A stretch of DNA of 64,000 bases. Source: an uncultured Pseudomonadota bacterium (GTDB lineage: Bacteria; Myxococcota_A; UBA796; SXON01). How positions within the stretch are numbered: position 1 is the stretch's first letter; every line of letters begins with the position of its first letter. Location of the stretch: NCBI GenBank assembly GCA_903900265.1, contig CAIUMM010000075.1, forward strand, positions 1 to 64,000, read 5' to 3'. Positions 1 to 8,146 of the stretch are shown piece after piece. The notes under the pieces are model-generated. The model had not been told where the DNA came from. It searched no databases and worked only from the letters and a program-made list of their open reading frames with translations. The position numbers were made by a program, and so were the translations under genes.

Positions 1-1
1 G

Positions 2-690
2 GGATCGGGCGGTGGTCCGGGTTCGGGCGGCGGTCCGGGATCGGGCGGTGGTCCCGGTTCGGGCGGCGGCTCGGGGTCTGGCGGCGGCTCGGGGTCGGGC
101 AGCAGCTCTGGCTCGGGCGGCGGCTTCGGCGGCGGCTCGGGATCGGGCGGCGGCTCGGGTGGCGGCTTCGGCGGTGGCTCGGGGTCCGGCGGCGGTGCCG
201 GTTCTGGGTCGAGCTCCGGCAGCGGCTCGGGGTCCGGCGGCGGCTCGGGCGGCGGCTTCGGCGGTGGCTCTGGCTCGGGCGGCGGCTTCGGCGGCGGCTC
301 GGGATCGGGCGGCGGTTCCGGCTCGGGCGGCGGCTTCGGCGGTGGCTCGGGGTCCGGCGGCGGTTCCGGATCCGGCGGCGGCTTCGGCGGTGGCTCCGGG
401 TCCGGCGGCGGTTCTGGGTCGAGCTCCGGTAGCGGCTCGGGCTCGGGCGGCGGCTTCGGCGGCGGCTCGGGATCGGGCGGCGGTTCCGGATCGGGCGGCG
501 GCTTCGGCGGTGGCTCGGGATCGGGCGGCGGTTCTGGGTCGGGCGGCGGCTTCGGCGGCGGCTCGGGGTCCGGCGGCAGTTCTGGCTCGGGCAGCGGCTC
601 GGGTTCGGGCGGCGGCTCCAGCTCGGGCGGGGGCTTTAGCTCCAGCGGTGGATTCAGCTCGGGGAGCGGTCCAAGCTCCGCCGGGGCGCC
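2..690 (+). repeat. Degenerate GC-rich tandem repeat coding Gly-Ser-Phe units
   Basis: Units such as ggcggcggctcgggatcg and ggcggcttcggcggtggc recur with third-position changes, so the protein repeat is better conserved than the DNA. This favours selection on the peptide over recent slippage. The array continues beyond the left edge of the window. Confidence 0.8.
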
Positions 691-925
691 CGGGTTGGGC
701 GGTGGTCTGGGGTCGGGCGGCGCCGGGGCTTCGGGAGAAGCCACCCCGTTGACTACCCACGAGGGGCTTGGGTACGAGCGTCCCACATTTACGCACGGCG
801 AAGATGCCGGCGTGATTCGTCCGAGTGACGACGCCGACGCGCCGCGAGAGTTGCGGTCGGTGGGGCCGAATGTGCTGGGCGACGCGGTTCGCAAGCTGCG
901 ACCGGAGACCAAAGAGTCGGAGTGA
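2..925 (+). CDS. Gly/Ser/Phe-rich repeat protein, 5' end outside window
   Basis: The frame starting at base 2 is open to a TGA at 923-925 and encodes about 230 residues of GGGSGSGGGFGGGSGSG-type low complexity, followed by a 75-residue non-repetitive charged tail ending in KLRPETKESE. The frame has no early Met, so the gene begins upstream of the window. An Ala/Arg-rich frame overlapping the same bases is a shadow of the repeat. The Gly/Ser/Phe composition with regularly spaced Phe is like disordered FG-type or glycine-rich linker proteins. No catalytic motif is visible in the tail. The function is unknown; a surface, adhesive or phase-separating role would be a guess. Confidence 0.75.
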   Translation, partial: GSGGGPGSGGGPGSGGGPGSGGGSGSGGGSGSGSSSGSGGGFGGGSGSGGGSGGGFGGGSGSGGGAGSGSSSGSGSGSGGGSGGGFGGGSGSGGGFGGGSGSGGGSGSGGGFGGGSGSGGGSGSGGGFGGGSGSGGGSGSSSGSGSGSGGGFGGGSGSGGGSGSGGGFGGGSGSGGGSGSGGGFGGGSGSGGSSGSGSGSGSGGGSSSGGGFSSSGGFSSGSGPSSAGAPGLGGGLGSGGAGASGEATPLTTHEGLGYERPTFTHGEDAGVIRPSDDADAPRELRSVGPNVLGDAVRKLRPETKESE

Positions 926-1007
926 CCTTTCCGGACGTCATTTACCTGGACATCGGGGCGATCCGGAGCCGCGACGAACGGTATAAGGGATGTCGCCGTG
1001 GAGTGTG

Positions 1008-1688
1008 ATGTCTCGCCCTTCTGACCCCCTTTTGGGTTTTCTACGCGACGTGATCCGTCGCAAGTCGCTGACTACGCAAGCGCTCGCTGAAAAGTCGGGG
1101 ATTGACCGTTCCATCCTCAAGCGGCGCTTGTCGGGCACCGAGGCGATGACGGTGGACGACCTCGTGCTGCTGTCCAATGCCCTCGAGCTTGGGCCGGACG
1201 AGCTGCAGTTTCCTGCGGCGCCGGGGCCGGTCTTGACGCCCTCCGTCGCTTCCGGCGGGCTCGCGGTCACGCACGGCGGCGAGCAACAGGACGACGAGCC
1301 GGACGATGCGCTGGACGACGACAGCCCGGATCCGGCCGGGAGCTTGCCGAAGCAGGTGGTGCGCCTCGCCTTTGCGCTTGGCATCGACGTGATGTTGATG
1401 TTCGACTCCACCCAGCTTGGCGCCTCTGGCGTGCCGGCCTCGGTGTTGAGCCGCTTCAAGGAGCTGATGCCGATCCGCCTCGAAGCCAAGTTCCATCGGC
1501 ACAACAAGCCGGTGTTCGGCGACGATGAATTTCAGTGCGTGCTGTCCTTCGATCGTCTTTATACCTGCAACTTTCCGTGGACCGCGTTCCGCCAGGTGCA
1601 CTTCATCCTGCCGGTTGAAGAGCCGGTGGTTCCTGAGCCGGAGCCGCCGAAGCCGGCCGGCAAGCCGTTCCTGAGGGTCATCAAGTGA
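1008..1688 (+). CDS. XRE-type HTH fused to SspB-like ClpXP adaptor domain
   Basis: Residues about 3-68 form a Cro/C1-type helix-turn-helix (LTTQALAEKSGIDRSILKRRL). An acidic linker (DDEPDDALDDDSPDP) follows at about 85-105. Residues about 110-195 resemble SspB: GVPASVL, then DDEFQCVLSFDRLYTCNFPW, matching the SspB pattern of a conserved Pro/Val strand followed by a VRFxxxFxGxxxxxxVPxxA-like segment. The last residues, GKPFLRVIK, closely match the GRPALRVVK tail by which E. coli SspB docks on the ClpX N-domain. The start at 1008 has GGAG 4 nt upstream. ATG 990 in frame is an alternative that would add six residues. A TATAAG at 982-987 could be its -10 box. The stop overlaps the next gene by 4 nt. 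The role of ClpXP adaptor or regulator is inferred. Confidence 0.65.
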   Translation: MSRPSDPLLGFLRDVIRRKSLTTQALAEKSGIDRSILKRRLSGTEAMTVDDLVLLSNALELGPDELQFPAAPGPVLTPSVASGGLAVTHGGEQQDDEPDDALDDDSPDPAGSLPKQVVRLAFALGIDVMLMFDSTQLGASGVPASVLSRFKELMPIRLEAKFHRHNKPVFGDDEFQCVLSFDRLYTCNFPWTAFRQVHFILPVEEPVVPEPEPPKPAGKPFLRVIK

Positions 1689-3100
1689 CCCGCTCGCCCG
1701 CTTGTGCCGTGGGGCTCGTCCTGCTCGGCTGCAGCGGGCTGATCCCGGGGAAGCACGGCGGTCATGCGGAGGAGCGTGCGCGTCCCGAACGCCCCGAGCG
1801 TCCGGAGCGCGACGGCCGGGGCGCGCGCCCGGAGCAGCAAGGGGGGCGTCCCAAGGGCACGGTGCTCGCCGAGAGCCCGCTCCCGAACCCGGTGCCGGTC
1901 AGCGCCTTTGCGCTGGGATTGAACGAGTCGGTGTCGATTCCTGCGCGGCTGGTGCGTGGGATGAGCATAGAACTACAGGCTGCTGAGCTGGTAAAAGACG
2001 CTGCCGCGACCGTCTCGGTCGGCGCGCGTCTGGTGCGCGGGCACACCGGGGCTTACCCGTCGGTGAGCGCGTGGGACCTCGCACGCTCGCCGGATCGGCT
2101 GCGACAGGCGGATGCATGGGTCGCGGCGGTTCAGGGCGCGGGGCTCGAACCGGTGATGATGGTCAGCCCCTGGCCGGGTAACGACACCGGGCGGGTGACC
2201 GACCACTACCTGCCGGATGACATGGCGAAGTACGGCGCCTACGTACAGGCGTTGGTCGAGCGCTACGACGGCGACGGCATCGACGACATGCCCCAGCTCC
2301 GCGGGCCGGTTCGCTACTGGGAGGTCGACAACGAGCCCGACCTGAAGAACTCGATGGTCGCTCGGGGCGCCGGCGCGCCCTACGACGCCGCGTCCTTCTG
2401 CACGCCGGCCGAGTATGCGAAGGTGCTGATAGCGTCGTCCACGGCGATCAAAGCGGCCTCTTCTGAGGCGCGGGTGTTGAACGCCGGCCTCTATCGCCCG
2501 TTCTCGGAGCAAGGCTCTGGCTACTTTCGGGATGTCGTCGCCGTTCCCGGCGCGCTCGCGGCGATCGAGATCCTCTCGGCCCACACCTACCACGACGATC
2601 TCGATGGGGAGCGCCTCGCGGTCGGGGTTCGGAACCTCCGCTTTTACGCGCCTACCCAGCCGATCTGGGTGACCGAGACCAGCCTCGGGACCAACGCGCA
2701 GATCTCCGCCGAGGATCAAGGCCGTATGGTCGCGACCTTTACCGCGCGTGCGGCGCTTGAGGGCGCAGACAAGCTGTTCTGGCACACCCTCGCCGATCCG
2801 CCTGCGGACAACGTCACCGAAGCGATGCCGATGTTCGGGCACTCGCTGTTCAGCACCGACGCTTCGGGCGCCCGCACGCCCAAGCCGGCCGCGGAGGTGT
2901 ACAAGAACCTCGCCGCTTTTCTGGCGTCGCACGACCTCAACGGCTGCGTGCCGGACGGCGACGGCGCGGTCAAGCTCCGGGACGGCAGCGTGCTGCTCTA
3001 TGCGGGTTCAAGGCTCGTCATCACCGAGGGCGCTAGCCTGCGCACGGGCGCAGCCTTCAAGCCCGGCGACAACGCGGTCGCACCGGCGTGGGTGCGCTGA
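1685..3100 (+). CDS. Lipoprotein with glycoside hydrolase clan-A-like TIM barrel
   Basis: A GTG start overlaps the preceding stop (GTGA). The N-terminus is a lipoprotein signal (VLLGC), followed by a highly charged Arg/Glu/Pro linker. The body has the features of a (beta/alpha)8 retaining glycosidase: YWEVDNEP places a candidate acid/base Glu at residue 217 after Asn, and IWVTETSLG places a candidate nucleophile Glu at residue 331. Both lie at strand ends, as in families such as GH5 and GH39. The tail ends in a small beta-rich segment. Substrate and exact family cannot be assigned from sequence alone. The coupling to the HTH-SspB gene suggests co-transcription, though the functional link is unclear. 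Confidence 0.65.
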   Translation: MTRSPACAVGLVLLGCSGLIPGKHGGHAEERARPERPERPERDGRGARPEQQGGRPKGTVLAESPLPNPVPVSAFALGLNESVSIPARLVRGMSIELQAAELVKDAAATVSVGARLVRGHTGAYPSVSAWDLARSPDRLRQADAWVAAVQGAGLEPVMMVSPWPGNDTGRVTDHYLPDDMAKYGAYVQALVERYDGDGIDDMPQLRGPVRYWEVDNEPDLKNSMVARGAGAPYDAASFCTPAEYAKVLIASSTAIKAASSEARVLNAGLYRPFSEQGSGYFRDVVAVPGALAAIEILSAHTYHDDLDGERLAVGVRNLRFYAPTQPIWVTETSLGTNAQISAEDQGRMVATFTARAALEGADKLFWHTLADPPADNVTEAMPMFGHSLFSTDASGARTPKPAAEVYKNLAAFLASHDLNGCVPDGDGAVKLRDGSVLLYAGSRLVITEGASLRTGAAFKPGDNAVAPAWVR

Positions 3101-3220
3101 GCGGGGCGCGGCGGGTTTGCCGCTGCGGGGGGCCAAGGCCTAGACTCTCGAGCACATTTTCGGCGCCATCAAAACGTCCATCCGGCTCCCGGGTTACCCG
3201 CGGGCATCTCTGGAGCCCCC

Positions 3221-4465
3221 TTGCCTGTCACCAAGAACATCGGACTCTCCCTCGGCGCGGATCTTTGCTGGCCCGCCTGCTACGAAGAGATCATTCGTCG
3301 TATGGACCTCAACCTGCCGACGCCGAGCGGCGACAGCATGCGGTTCCAGATCGAGCGGGTCCGCCCCGAGCCTTTTGACTTGCGCTACAAGCCCAAGTAC
3401 GACCTCGTCATTGACCGGATCACCCACTGGTTTCCGACCAGCCGGGAATGGGTCAAGAAGATCGCGCTGATGGATGACGTCTACGTCCTCAACAACCCCT
3501 GGATGATCCAGTCCGCCGAGAAGCACACCACGTACTGCGCGATGATGCGGCTCGGCTTCCCCATCCCCGAGACGTGGATGGTCCCCCCGAAGGAGTACGC
3601 CGACGAGGGCGATGTGTTGACCACCGTTCGTCGGTACAACAAGCTCTTCGACTTGCAGGAGGTCGGCCGCAAGGTCGGGTACCCGCAGTTCATGAAGCCC
3701 TACGATGGCGGCGCCTGGCGCGGCGTCACCAAGATCAACGACGGCGCGGCGCTGGCCAAGTCCTACGATGAGTCCGGCAAGCAGCTGATGCACGTGCAGA
3801 AGGGCGTGGACCCCTTCGACCTGTTCGTGCGCGGCATCGGCATTGGGCCGCAGGTCAACTGCATCCGCTACGACCCCACGGCGCCGTTGCACGCCCGCTA
3901 CGTGGTCGACTTCAATTTCGTGAGCGGCGAGGAGTGGCTGACGCTGACGCGCTTCAGCCGCGTCATCAACGCGTTCTTCTGCTGGGATTACAACTCCTGC
4001 GAGTCGCTGCGTAAGGACGGCACGTTCTTCCCCATCGACTTCGCGAACGCCTGCCCCGACAGCCAGGTCACCAGCTTGCACTTCCACTTCCCGTGGATGG
4101 TGAAAGCGTTGGTCAAGTGGTCGCTGTTCTGCGCCTACACCGGTCGCAAGCCCAAGCTCAACCCCAACTGGGCTCCGTACTTTGCGATCGCCGACAAGGA
4201 TCTGCCGTTCTCCGAGAAGCTGATCCAGTACGACCAGCTCGCCAAGGAGCACTTCGACGCCGACCGCTTCGAAGAGTTCTGCGCGACGCACCTGCGTCAT
4301 CTGGACGAGGTGGCGCTGGAGTTCTTCAGCACCACGCAGGCCAAAGACATCTTCCGCGAGAAGGTAGCCGCGCTGTTTCCGAAGCACGAGGTCGAGGAGT
4401 TCACCGACCACTTCTACGGATTGGTGCAGTTCTGGTGTCGTACGGAACAGGATCGCCTGAAGTAG
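3221..4465 (+). CDS. ATP-grasp-like protein of unknown substrate
   Basis: The TTG start has GGAG 6 nt upstream and begins MPVTKNIGLSLGADLCWPACYEEI. The arrangement is that of ATP-grasp ligases: an N-terminal pre-ATP-grasp part, a segment with ETWMVPPKEY and KVGYPQFMKPYDGGAWRGV resembling the ATP-binding lysine and glycine-rich loop, then HVQKGVDPFDLFVRG. The acidic metal-ligand region (PIDFANACPDSQVTSLHFHFPW) is conserved-looking but hard to match to one subfamily. The protein has 414 residues and no signal peptide, so it is probably cytosolic. It stands alone between two genes for secreted proteins. Ligase activity is inferred and the substrate is unknown. Confidence 0.6.
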   Translation: MPVTKNIGLSLGADLCWPACYEEIIRRMDLNLPTPSGDSMRFQIERVRPEPFDLRYKPKYDLVIDRITHWFPTSREWVKKIALMDDVYVLNNPWMIQSAEKHTTYCAMMRLGFPIPETWMVPPKEYADEGDVLTTVRRYNKLFDLQEVGRKVGYPQFMKPYDGGAWRGVTKINDGAALAKSYDESGKQLMHVQKGVDPFDLFVRGIGIGPQVNCIRYDPTAPLHARYVVDFNFVSGEEWLTLTRFSRVINAFFCWDYNSCESLRKDGTFFPIDFANACPDSQVTSLHFHFPWMVKALVKWSLFCAYTGRKPKLNPNWAPYFAIADKDLPFSEKLIQYDQLAKEHFDADRFEEFCATHLRHLDEVALEFFSTTQAKDIFREKVAALFPKHEVEEFTDHFYGLVQFWCRTEQDRLK

Positions 4466-4481
4466 CGCGGGAAAAGCGCGC

Positions 4482-4487
4482 TATACT
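4482..4487 (+). promoter_or_regulatory. -10 element (TATACT), likely leaderless start
   Basis: TATACT ends 6 nt before ATG 4494, and there is no Shine-Dalgarno sequence. Transcription would begin at or next to the start codon. No good -35 box is visible. Confidence 0.55.
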
Positions 4488-4493
4488 GGCGAC

Positions 4494-5294
4494 ATGATGC
4501 TTGTGCTGGATCGTCGTTTGTCTCCGCTGCTCGCAGCGGGTTGGTTGGGTGTGCTTGGGGCGTGCTCCCCGGAGGAGCCTCTCCCCGCAGACGGCGACGC
4601 GGACGCCGATACGGACGCCGATTCCGATACCGACTCGGACACCGACTCGGACACCGACTCCGACACCGACTCGGACACCGATTCCGACACCGACAGCGGT
4701 CCTGCGGGTCCGTTGACGTTCACGGCCGACATCCTGCCGATCCTCGAGGTCAGCTGCCTCGACTGTCATCCGGGATGGGGCGCGACCCCGGATCAGGTCT
4801 ACACCTACCTGACCACGCAGAGCCGGGACGGCTACGCGCTGATCACCCCGAACGATCCCGATCAGAGCTACGTGTATTTGAAGGTCGCGTCGGCGACGCC
4901 GCCCCGCGGCGGGCAGATGCCCCTGCAGGTGCCCAACGTGAGCGCCAGCGAGCTCGCGGCGGTGCGGAGCTGGATCGAGTCCGGCGCCGCGAACGATGCC
5001 CCGTACCGGGCATCGATGGCGCGGGTGTATGGCTCCTATGCGTGCGACGACTGCCACGAGGATTGGGCGGGCCACAACGATCCCGATGGGCTGTACGCCA
5101 CCTTGATGTCCTCCACCGAGCGTGGCTACCCGTTCATCGATCCGGGCAACCCGGACAACAGCTACGTGTACCTGAAGATCGCCTCCGACTCTCCGCCTGC
5201 GGGAGATCGGATGCCGCAGAAGGTCGCGCCCTGGTCTGCGGATCGCGTCGCGCTGCTGCAGGCGTGGATCCTCGATGGTGCGCTGAAGGACTGA
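4494..5294 (+). CDS. Lipoprotein with two c-type haem-binding modules
   Basis: The lipobox LGAC places the lipidated Cys at residue 24. A D/T/S-repeat linker (residues about 33-68) follows. Two similar modules come next: C88LDCH92 with a downstream GGQMPLQ, and C184DDCH188 with a downstream GDRMPQK. CxxCH is the covalent haem attachment motif and each Met is a candidate distal ligand, as in the planctomycete-type cytochrome C domain. Each module also carries a DPDQSYVYLKVAS-like segment, showing internal duplication. The protein is presumably membrane-anchored on the periplasmic side or exported to the surface. A redox role is inferred; its partner is not in the window. Confidence 0.7.
   Translation: MMLVLDRRLSPLLAAGWLGVLGACSPEEPLPADGDADADTDADSDTDSDTDSDTDSDTDSDTDSDTDSGPAGPLTFTADILPILEVSCLDCHPGWGATPDQVYTYLTTQSRDGYALITPNDPDQSYVYLKVASATPPRGGQMPLQVPNVSASELAAVRSWIESGAANDAPYRASMARVYGSYACDDCHEDWAGHNDPDGLYATLMSSTERGYPFIDPGNPDNSYVYLKIASDSPPAGDRMPQKVAPWSADRVALLQAWILDGALKD
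4594..4695 (+). repeat. Hexanucleotide-type repeat coding Asp-Thr/Ser linker
   Basis: Runs of gacacc/gactcg/gattcc encode a (DTDS)n linker in the haem lipoprotein. All three forward frames stay open through it, which creates shadow ORFs. Such arrays can change length by slippage. Confidence 0.8.
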
Positions 5295-5340
5295 TCGTCC
5301 CAGCAGGAGTGGGCCTCCAGACCGCGGCGGGTCGATCCGC

Positions 5341-6027
5341 TCACGGGGTGACGTGGCCGAGGAACAGCTCTTCGAGACCGCCGGGCGGGATGTCGGCGAG
5401 CATTCGGTCCGAGACCACGCGGCCCTTGGCCATCATCACCACGCGGTCAGCCACGGCCTCTACGGTCTCGATGATGTGGGTCGAGAACAGCACGCAGGCG
5501 CCCTGCTCGCAGCGCTCGCGCAACATGCCTTTGGTGCGGGCCGCGCTCGCGGGGTCGAGGCCGTTCAGCGCCTCATCCAGCACGATGACCTCGGGCTCCG
5601 CGACCAACGCCGCGGCCAGCGCGGTCTTTCGCCGCATGCCTTGGGAGTACTCGCGGATCAGCCGGTCGGCGTCGCTGCCGAGCCCGGTCAGCTCGATCGC
5701 CTCGGCGAGGTTGCCTTTGCCGCGCACGCCGATCACGAACTCCAAGAACTCCCGCGCCGACAGGTAGTCCCAGAGCGGGGCCTCTTCAGGTACAAAACCG
5801 AGGTGCTTGCGCGCTTCGTTGGGGTTCGCGTGCATGTCGACGCCCGCGAGTCGAACGGTGCCTGCGGTCGGGAGCAGCTGCCCAGCGATCATCTTCAGCA
5901 GCGTGGACTTTCCCGCGCCGTTGTGGCCGATCAAGCCGACGAACTCGCCGGGTTTGACCACGAGATCCACGAGATCCACGGCGACGGTGGGTCCAAAGGT
6001 CTTCCGAAGTCCGGCGATTTCAATCAT
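5341..6027 (-). CDS. ABC transporter ATP-binding protein
   Basis: The 228-residue ATPase starts MIEIAGLRKTFG. It has Walker A GHNGAGKS near residue 37, a Q-loop region (VPEEAPLWDYL), the signature YSQGMRRK and an H-loop (STHIIE). Walker B reads VIVLDEALNGLDP, where most exporters have LDEPTNGLDP; the catalytic Asp-Glu is kept. The order and lengths match ABC-2-type exporter ATPases. Its ATG overlaps the permease stop by 4 nt. It presumably energises the permease encoded just upstream; the substrate is unknown. Confidence 0.9.
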   Translation of the reverse strand: MIEIAGLRKTFGPTVAVDLVDLVVKPGEFVGLIGHNGAGKSTLLKMIAGQLLPTAGTVRLAGVDMHANPNEARKHLGFVPEEAPLWDYLSAREFLEFVIGVRGKGNLAEAIELTGLGSDADRLIREYSQGMRRKTALAAALVAEPEVIVLDEALNGLDPASAARTKGMLRERCEQGACVLFSTHIIETVEAVADRVVMMAKGRVVSDRMLADIPPGGLEELFLGHVTP

Positions 6028-7310
6028 GCGTACACTCCTCGCAGCGCCGCGGCGCCGCCCACCAGCAGGATCGCGATCGGGGCATAAGCGCGACCGGATC
6101 GCACCGCCGTCGCAGAGAACACCCCGGTGATGGCGATCAGCACAAGCAGCTCGACGACGCCCTGACCGCCGCGTTGCGCGCACGCCGCGAGCCCGGCCGC
6201 GAGCGCTACCGGGGCCGCGACCGCCGACACCGCGACGGTGCGCGCGAGCTGCACCGTTCCCCGTGGAACACCGAGCGCCTCTGACACCCACGCCGGGTCC
6301 GACTGGGTCAGTCGCACCCCGAGCGCGCCCACCACTGCGAGCAGGCCCATCGACACCCAAGTCTGGCCCGACCATCCGGCGAACACGCCCAGCGCCGCGA
6401 GGCCCCACGCGCCGGTCGCCCACTCGCGGTGCGCGCGCCAGATGTGACGCAGCTCGCGCAGCGTGTGCGATTGCAGCCCGGCTGGCAGGAAGCGCACGCC
6501 CCATTGCAGGTAGACGCGGTGGGCCTCATCGGGCGCGTCCGCGAACGCGTAGGCCGCGTCGATCTCGCCAAGCAGCGCGGGCAGGCGTGCGGCGGAGGCG
6601 GCGTTGCGGCTTCCGAGCACGAGCCCGGCGACGCCAAAGGCCCACGGCGCGAGCAGCAGCGGCGACAGCGCGCCGTGCAAGCTCGCCGACAGGCCGCCGG
6701 CCCCGCCAAGGATGCCGAGGCCGGCGATGCCGAGCGCGGTGCCGGGCGCGTACAGCAGCGCGGCTTGCATGCGGGGGTTCACGCCACGGATCACGTCGAG
6801 CATCCCGGCGAAGCGCGGGCTCAGGCCGATCATCGGCGCCGCGAGGTTCACGCCGATGCCCACGCCGAGGCCGGCGAACCAGCTCCCGGTCAGCACCGTC
6901 GCGCAAAGGGCGATCGCGCGCGCATCTTGAAGCGGCCAGAGCGCGCCGAGGGCGGCGAGCAGCCAAGGGAGCCGTACCCGCGCCGACTCGGTCACGCGCG
7001 CGGCGTACCACGGCCCTGGGAGCAGGGGATGCAGGTCCAGCACGGCGCGATCGGGGCCGCGCACGACGATGTCGTAGGTGCCAAGCGTGAGGCCGGCGCC
7101 AAGCAGCAGGCCGATGCGCCCCATCAGCCCCGCTGCGGCGTCGGCGGCCGCGGAGGTGTGGTTTGCAAGCCCGGCGGTGAACCCGAAAACCTCGGCGCGC
7201 AGCAGTCCGGCCGCCAGCGCGCCGCCGAGGAACGACAGCAGCGGGATCGCGTCGAAGCCCCGTGCGCGGCGGGCACGCGCAAGCGCGAGGCGGTACGGAT
7301 TGGCGGTCAT
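6024..7310 (-). CDS. ABC transporter permease-like multi-pass membrane protein
   Basis: This 428-residue hydrophobic protein begins MTANPYRLALARARRARGFD. Many predicted transmembrane helices are separated by short Arg-rich loops, in the style of ABC-2-type permeases. The start is the ATG that overlaps the nitrilase stop (ATGA), and its own stop overlaps the ATPase start in the same way. This coupling supports a three-gene transport and hydrolase operon. A longer frame upstream of the chosen Met is Arg-rich shadow. Confidence 0.75.
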   Translation of the reverse strand: MTANPYRLALARARRARGFDAIPLLSFLGGALAAGLLRAEVFGFTAGLANHTSAAADAAAGLMGRIGLLLGAGLTLGTYDIVVRGPDRAVLDLHPLLPGPWYAARVTESARVRLPWLLAALGALWPLQDARAIALCATVLTGSWFAGLGVGIGVNLAAPMIGLSPRFAGMLDVIRGVNPRMQAALLYAPGTALGIAGLGILGGAGGLSASLHGALSPLLLAPWAFGVAGLVLGSRNAASAARLPALLGEIDAAYAFADAPDEAHRVYLQWGVRFLPAGLQSHTLRELRHIWRAHREWATGAWGLAALGVFAGWSGQTWVSMGLLAVVGALGVRLTQSDPAWVSEALGVPRGTVQLARTVAVSAVAAPVALAAGLAACAQRGGQGVVELLVLIAITGVFSATAVRSGRAYAPIAILLVGGAAALRGVYA

Positions 7311-8146
7311 TGTCCGCTCCCTGCGCGCGCGCTGCGCGTGCTCCACAACGGCGACCGCAGCGGCATCCCGGCGCGCACCTGTGCGACCGCGGACAGGTCG
7401 AGATCGGCGATCGCCAACCCCTCGGGGTTTGCCCGACCGGCGTCGGCGAGCACCCGACCCCACGGGTCGACGATCAGCGAGTGGCCGTACGACTCGCGGA
7501 GCCCGGCTTCGTCGTGGCGGCCCTCTTGCGCGGGGGCGAGCACGAAGGCTTGGGACTCGACGGCGCGCGCGCGCAGCAGCAGGTGCCAATGCGCCTCGCC
7601 GGTCGGCACGGTGAACGCGCTGGGAACGGTCAGCACCGTGGCCCCCGCCGTCACCAGATCCCGGTAGAGCGCCGGAAAGCGGAGGTCAAAGCAGATGCTC
7701 AACCCGAGCATCCCCGCGGGGGAGTCGGCGACCACCGGCGTCGCGCCGGGCTCCACAAACGCCGACTCCTGAAAGGACGGCCCGCCGGGGATGTCGACGT
7801 CAAACAGGTGGATCTTGCGGTACACCGCCTGCAGTTGACCCGCCGCATCGTACAGCAACGAGGTGTTGTAGCACCGGTCTGGCCGCTCACTGCGCTCAGC
7901 GACCGATCCGACGAGCAGCCACACGCGCTCGCTGCGGGCGATCTCGCCCAGCATCCGGTGCGTGGGGCCGTCTACCGGCTCGGCCAGCTTCAGCTTCTGC
8001 GCCGCGGGGCCCAGAAACGTGGTGTTCTCGGGCGTCGCGACCAGAATCGCGCCTTCAGCGGCGGCCCTCCGCACCTGCGAAGCCACCTGCTCGAGGTTCT
8101 GCGCGACGTTGGCGGTGGAGCGCATCTGCGCGCAGGCGACCCGCAT
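7307..8146 (-). CDS. Carbon-nitrogen hydrolase (nitrilase superfamily, Nit1/Nit2-like)
   Basis: The 279-residue protein has the full Glu-Lys-Cys triad in family context: E40 in VATPENTTF, K111 in YRKIHLFDVDIPG and C152 in SICFDLRFP. The surrounding motifs and the SFQES segment fit the Nit1/Nit2 branch, whose known members hydrolyse deaminated glutathione or alpha-keto acid amides. The protein is probably cytosolic. It sits at the head of the ABC genes, with a 4-nt overlap to the permease and a 1-nt overlap with the small membrane protein upstream. The exact amide substrate is inferred only. Confidence 0.85.
   Translation of the reverse strand: MRVACAQMRSTANVAQNLEQVASQVRRAAAEGAILVATPENTTFLGPAAQKLKLAEPVDGPTHRMLGEIARSERVWLLVGSVAERSERPDRCYNTSLLYDAAGQLQAVYRKIHLFDVDIPGGPSFQESAFVEPGATPVVADSPAGMLGLSICFDLRFPALYRDLVTAGATVLTVPSAFTVPTGEAHWHLLLRARAVESQAFVLAPAQEGRHDEAGLRESYGHSLIVDPWGRVLADAGRANPEGLAIADLDLSAVAQVRAGMPLRSPLWSTRSARAGSGQ

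Noticed and set aside
12..752. Ala/Arg-rich 246-codon frame across the first repeat
   Set aside because: It is the +1 shadow of the Gly/Ser/Phe repeat. The Gly frame continues without break into the non-repetitive tail ending at 925.
4594..4695. CRISPR-like or mobile repeat at the Asp/Thr array
   Set aside because: Units are 6-12 nt with no spacers and lie inside a coding linker.
6429..7667. 412-codon plus-strand frame antisense to the ABC permease
   Set aside because: Arg/Gln/His-rich shadow. The permease frame is hydrophobic and coupled to its neighbours.
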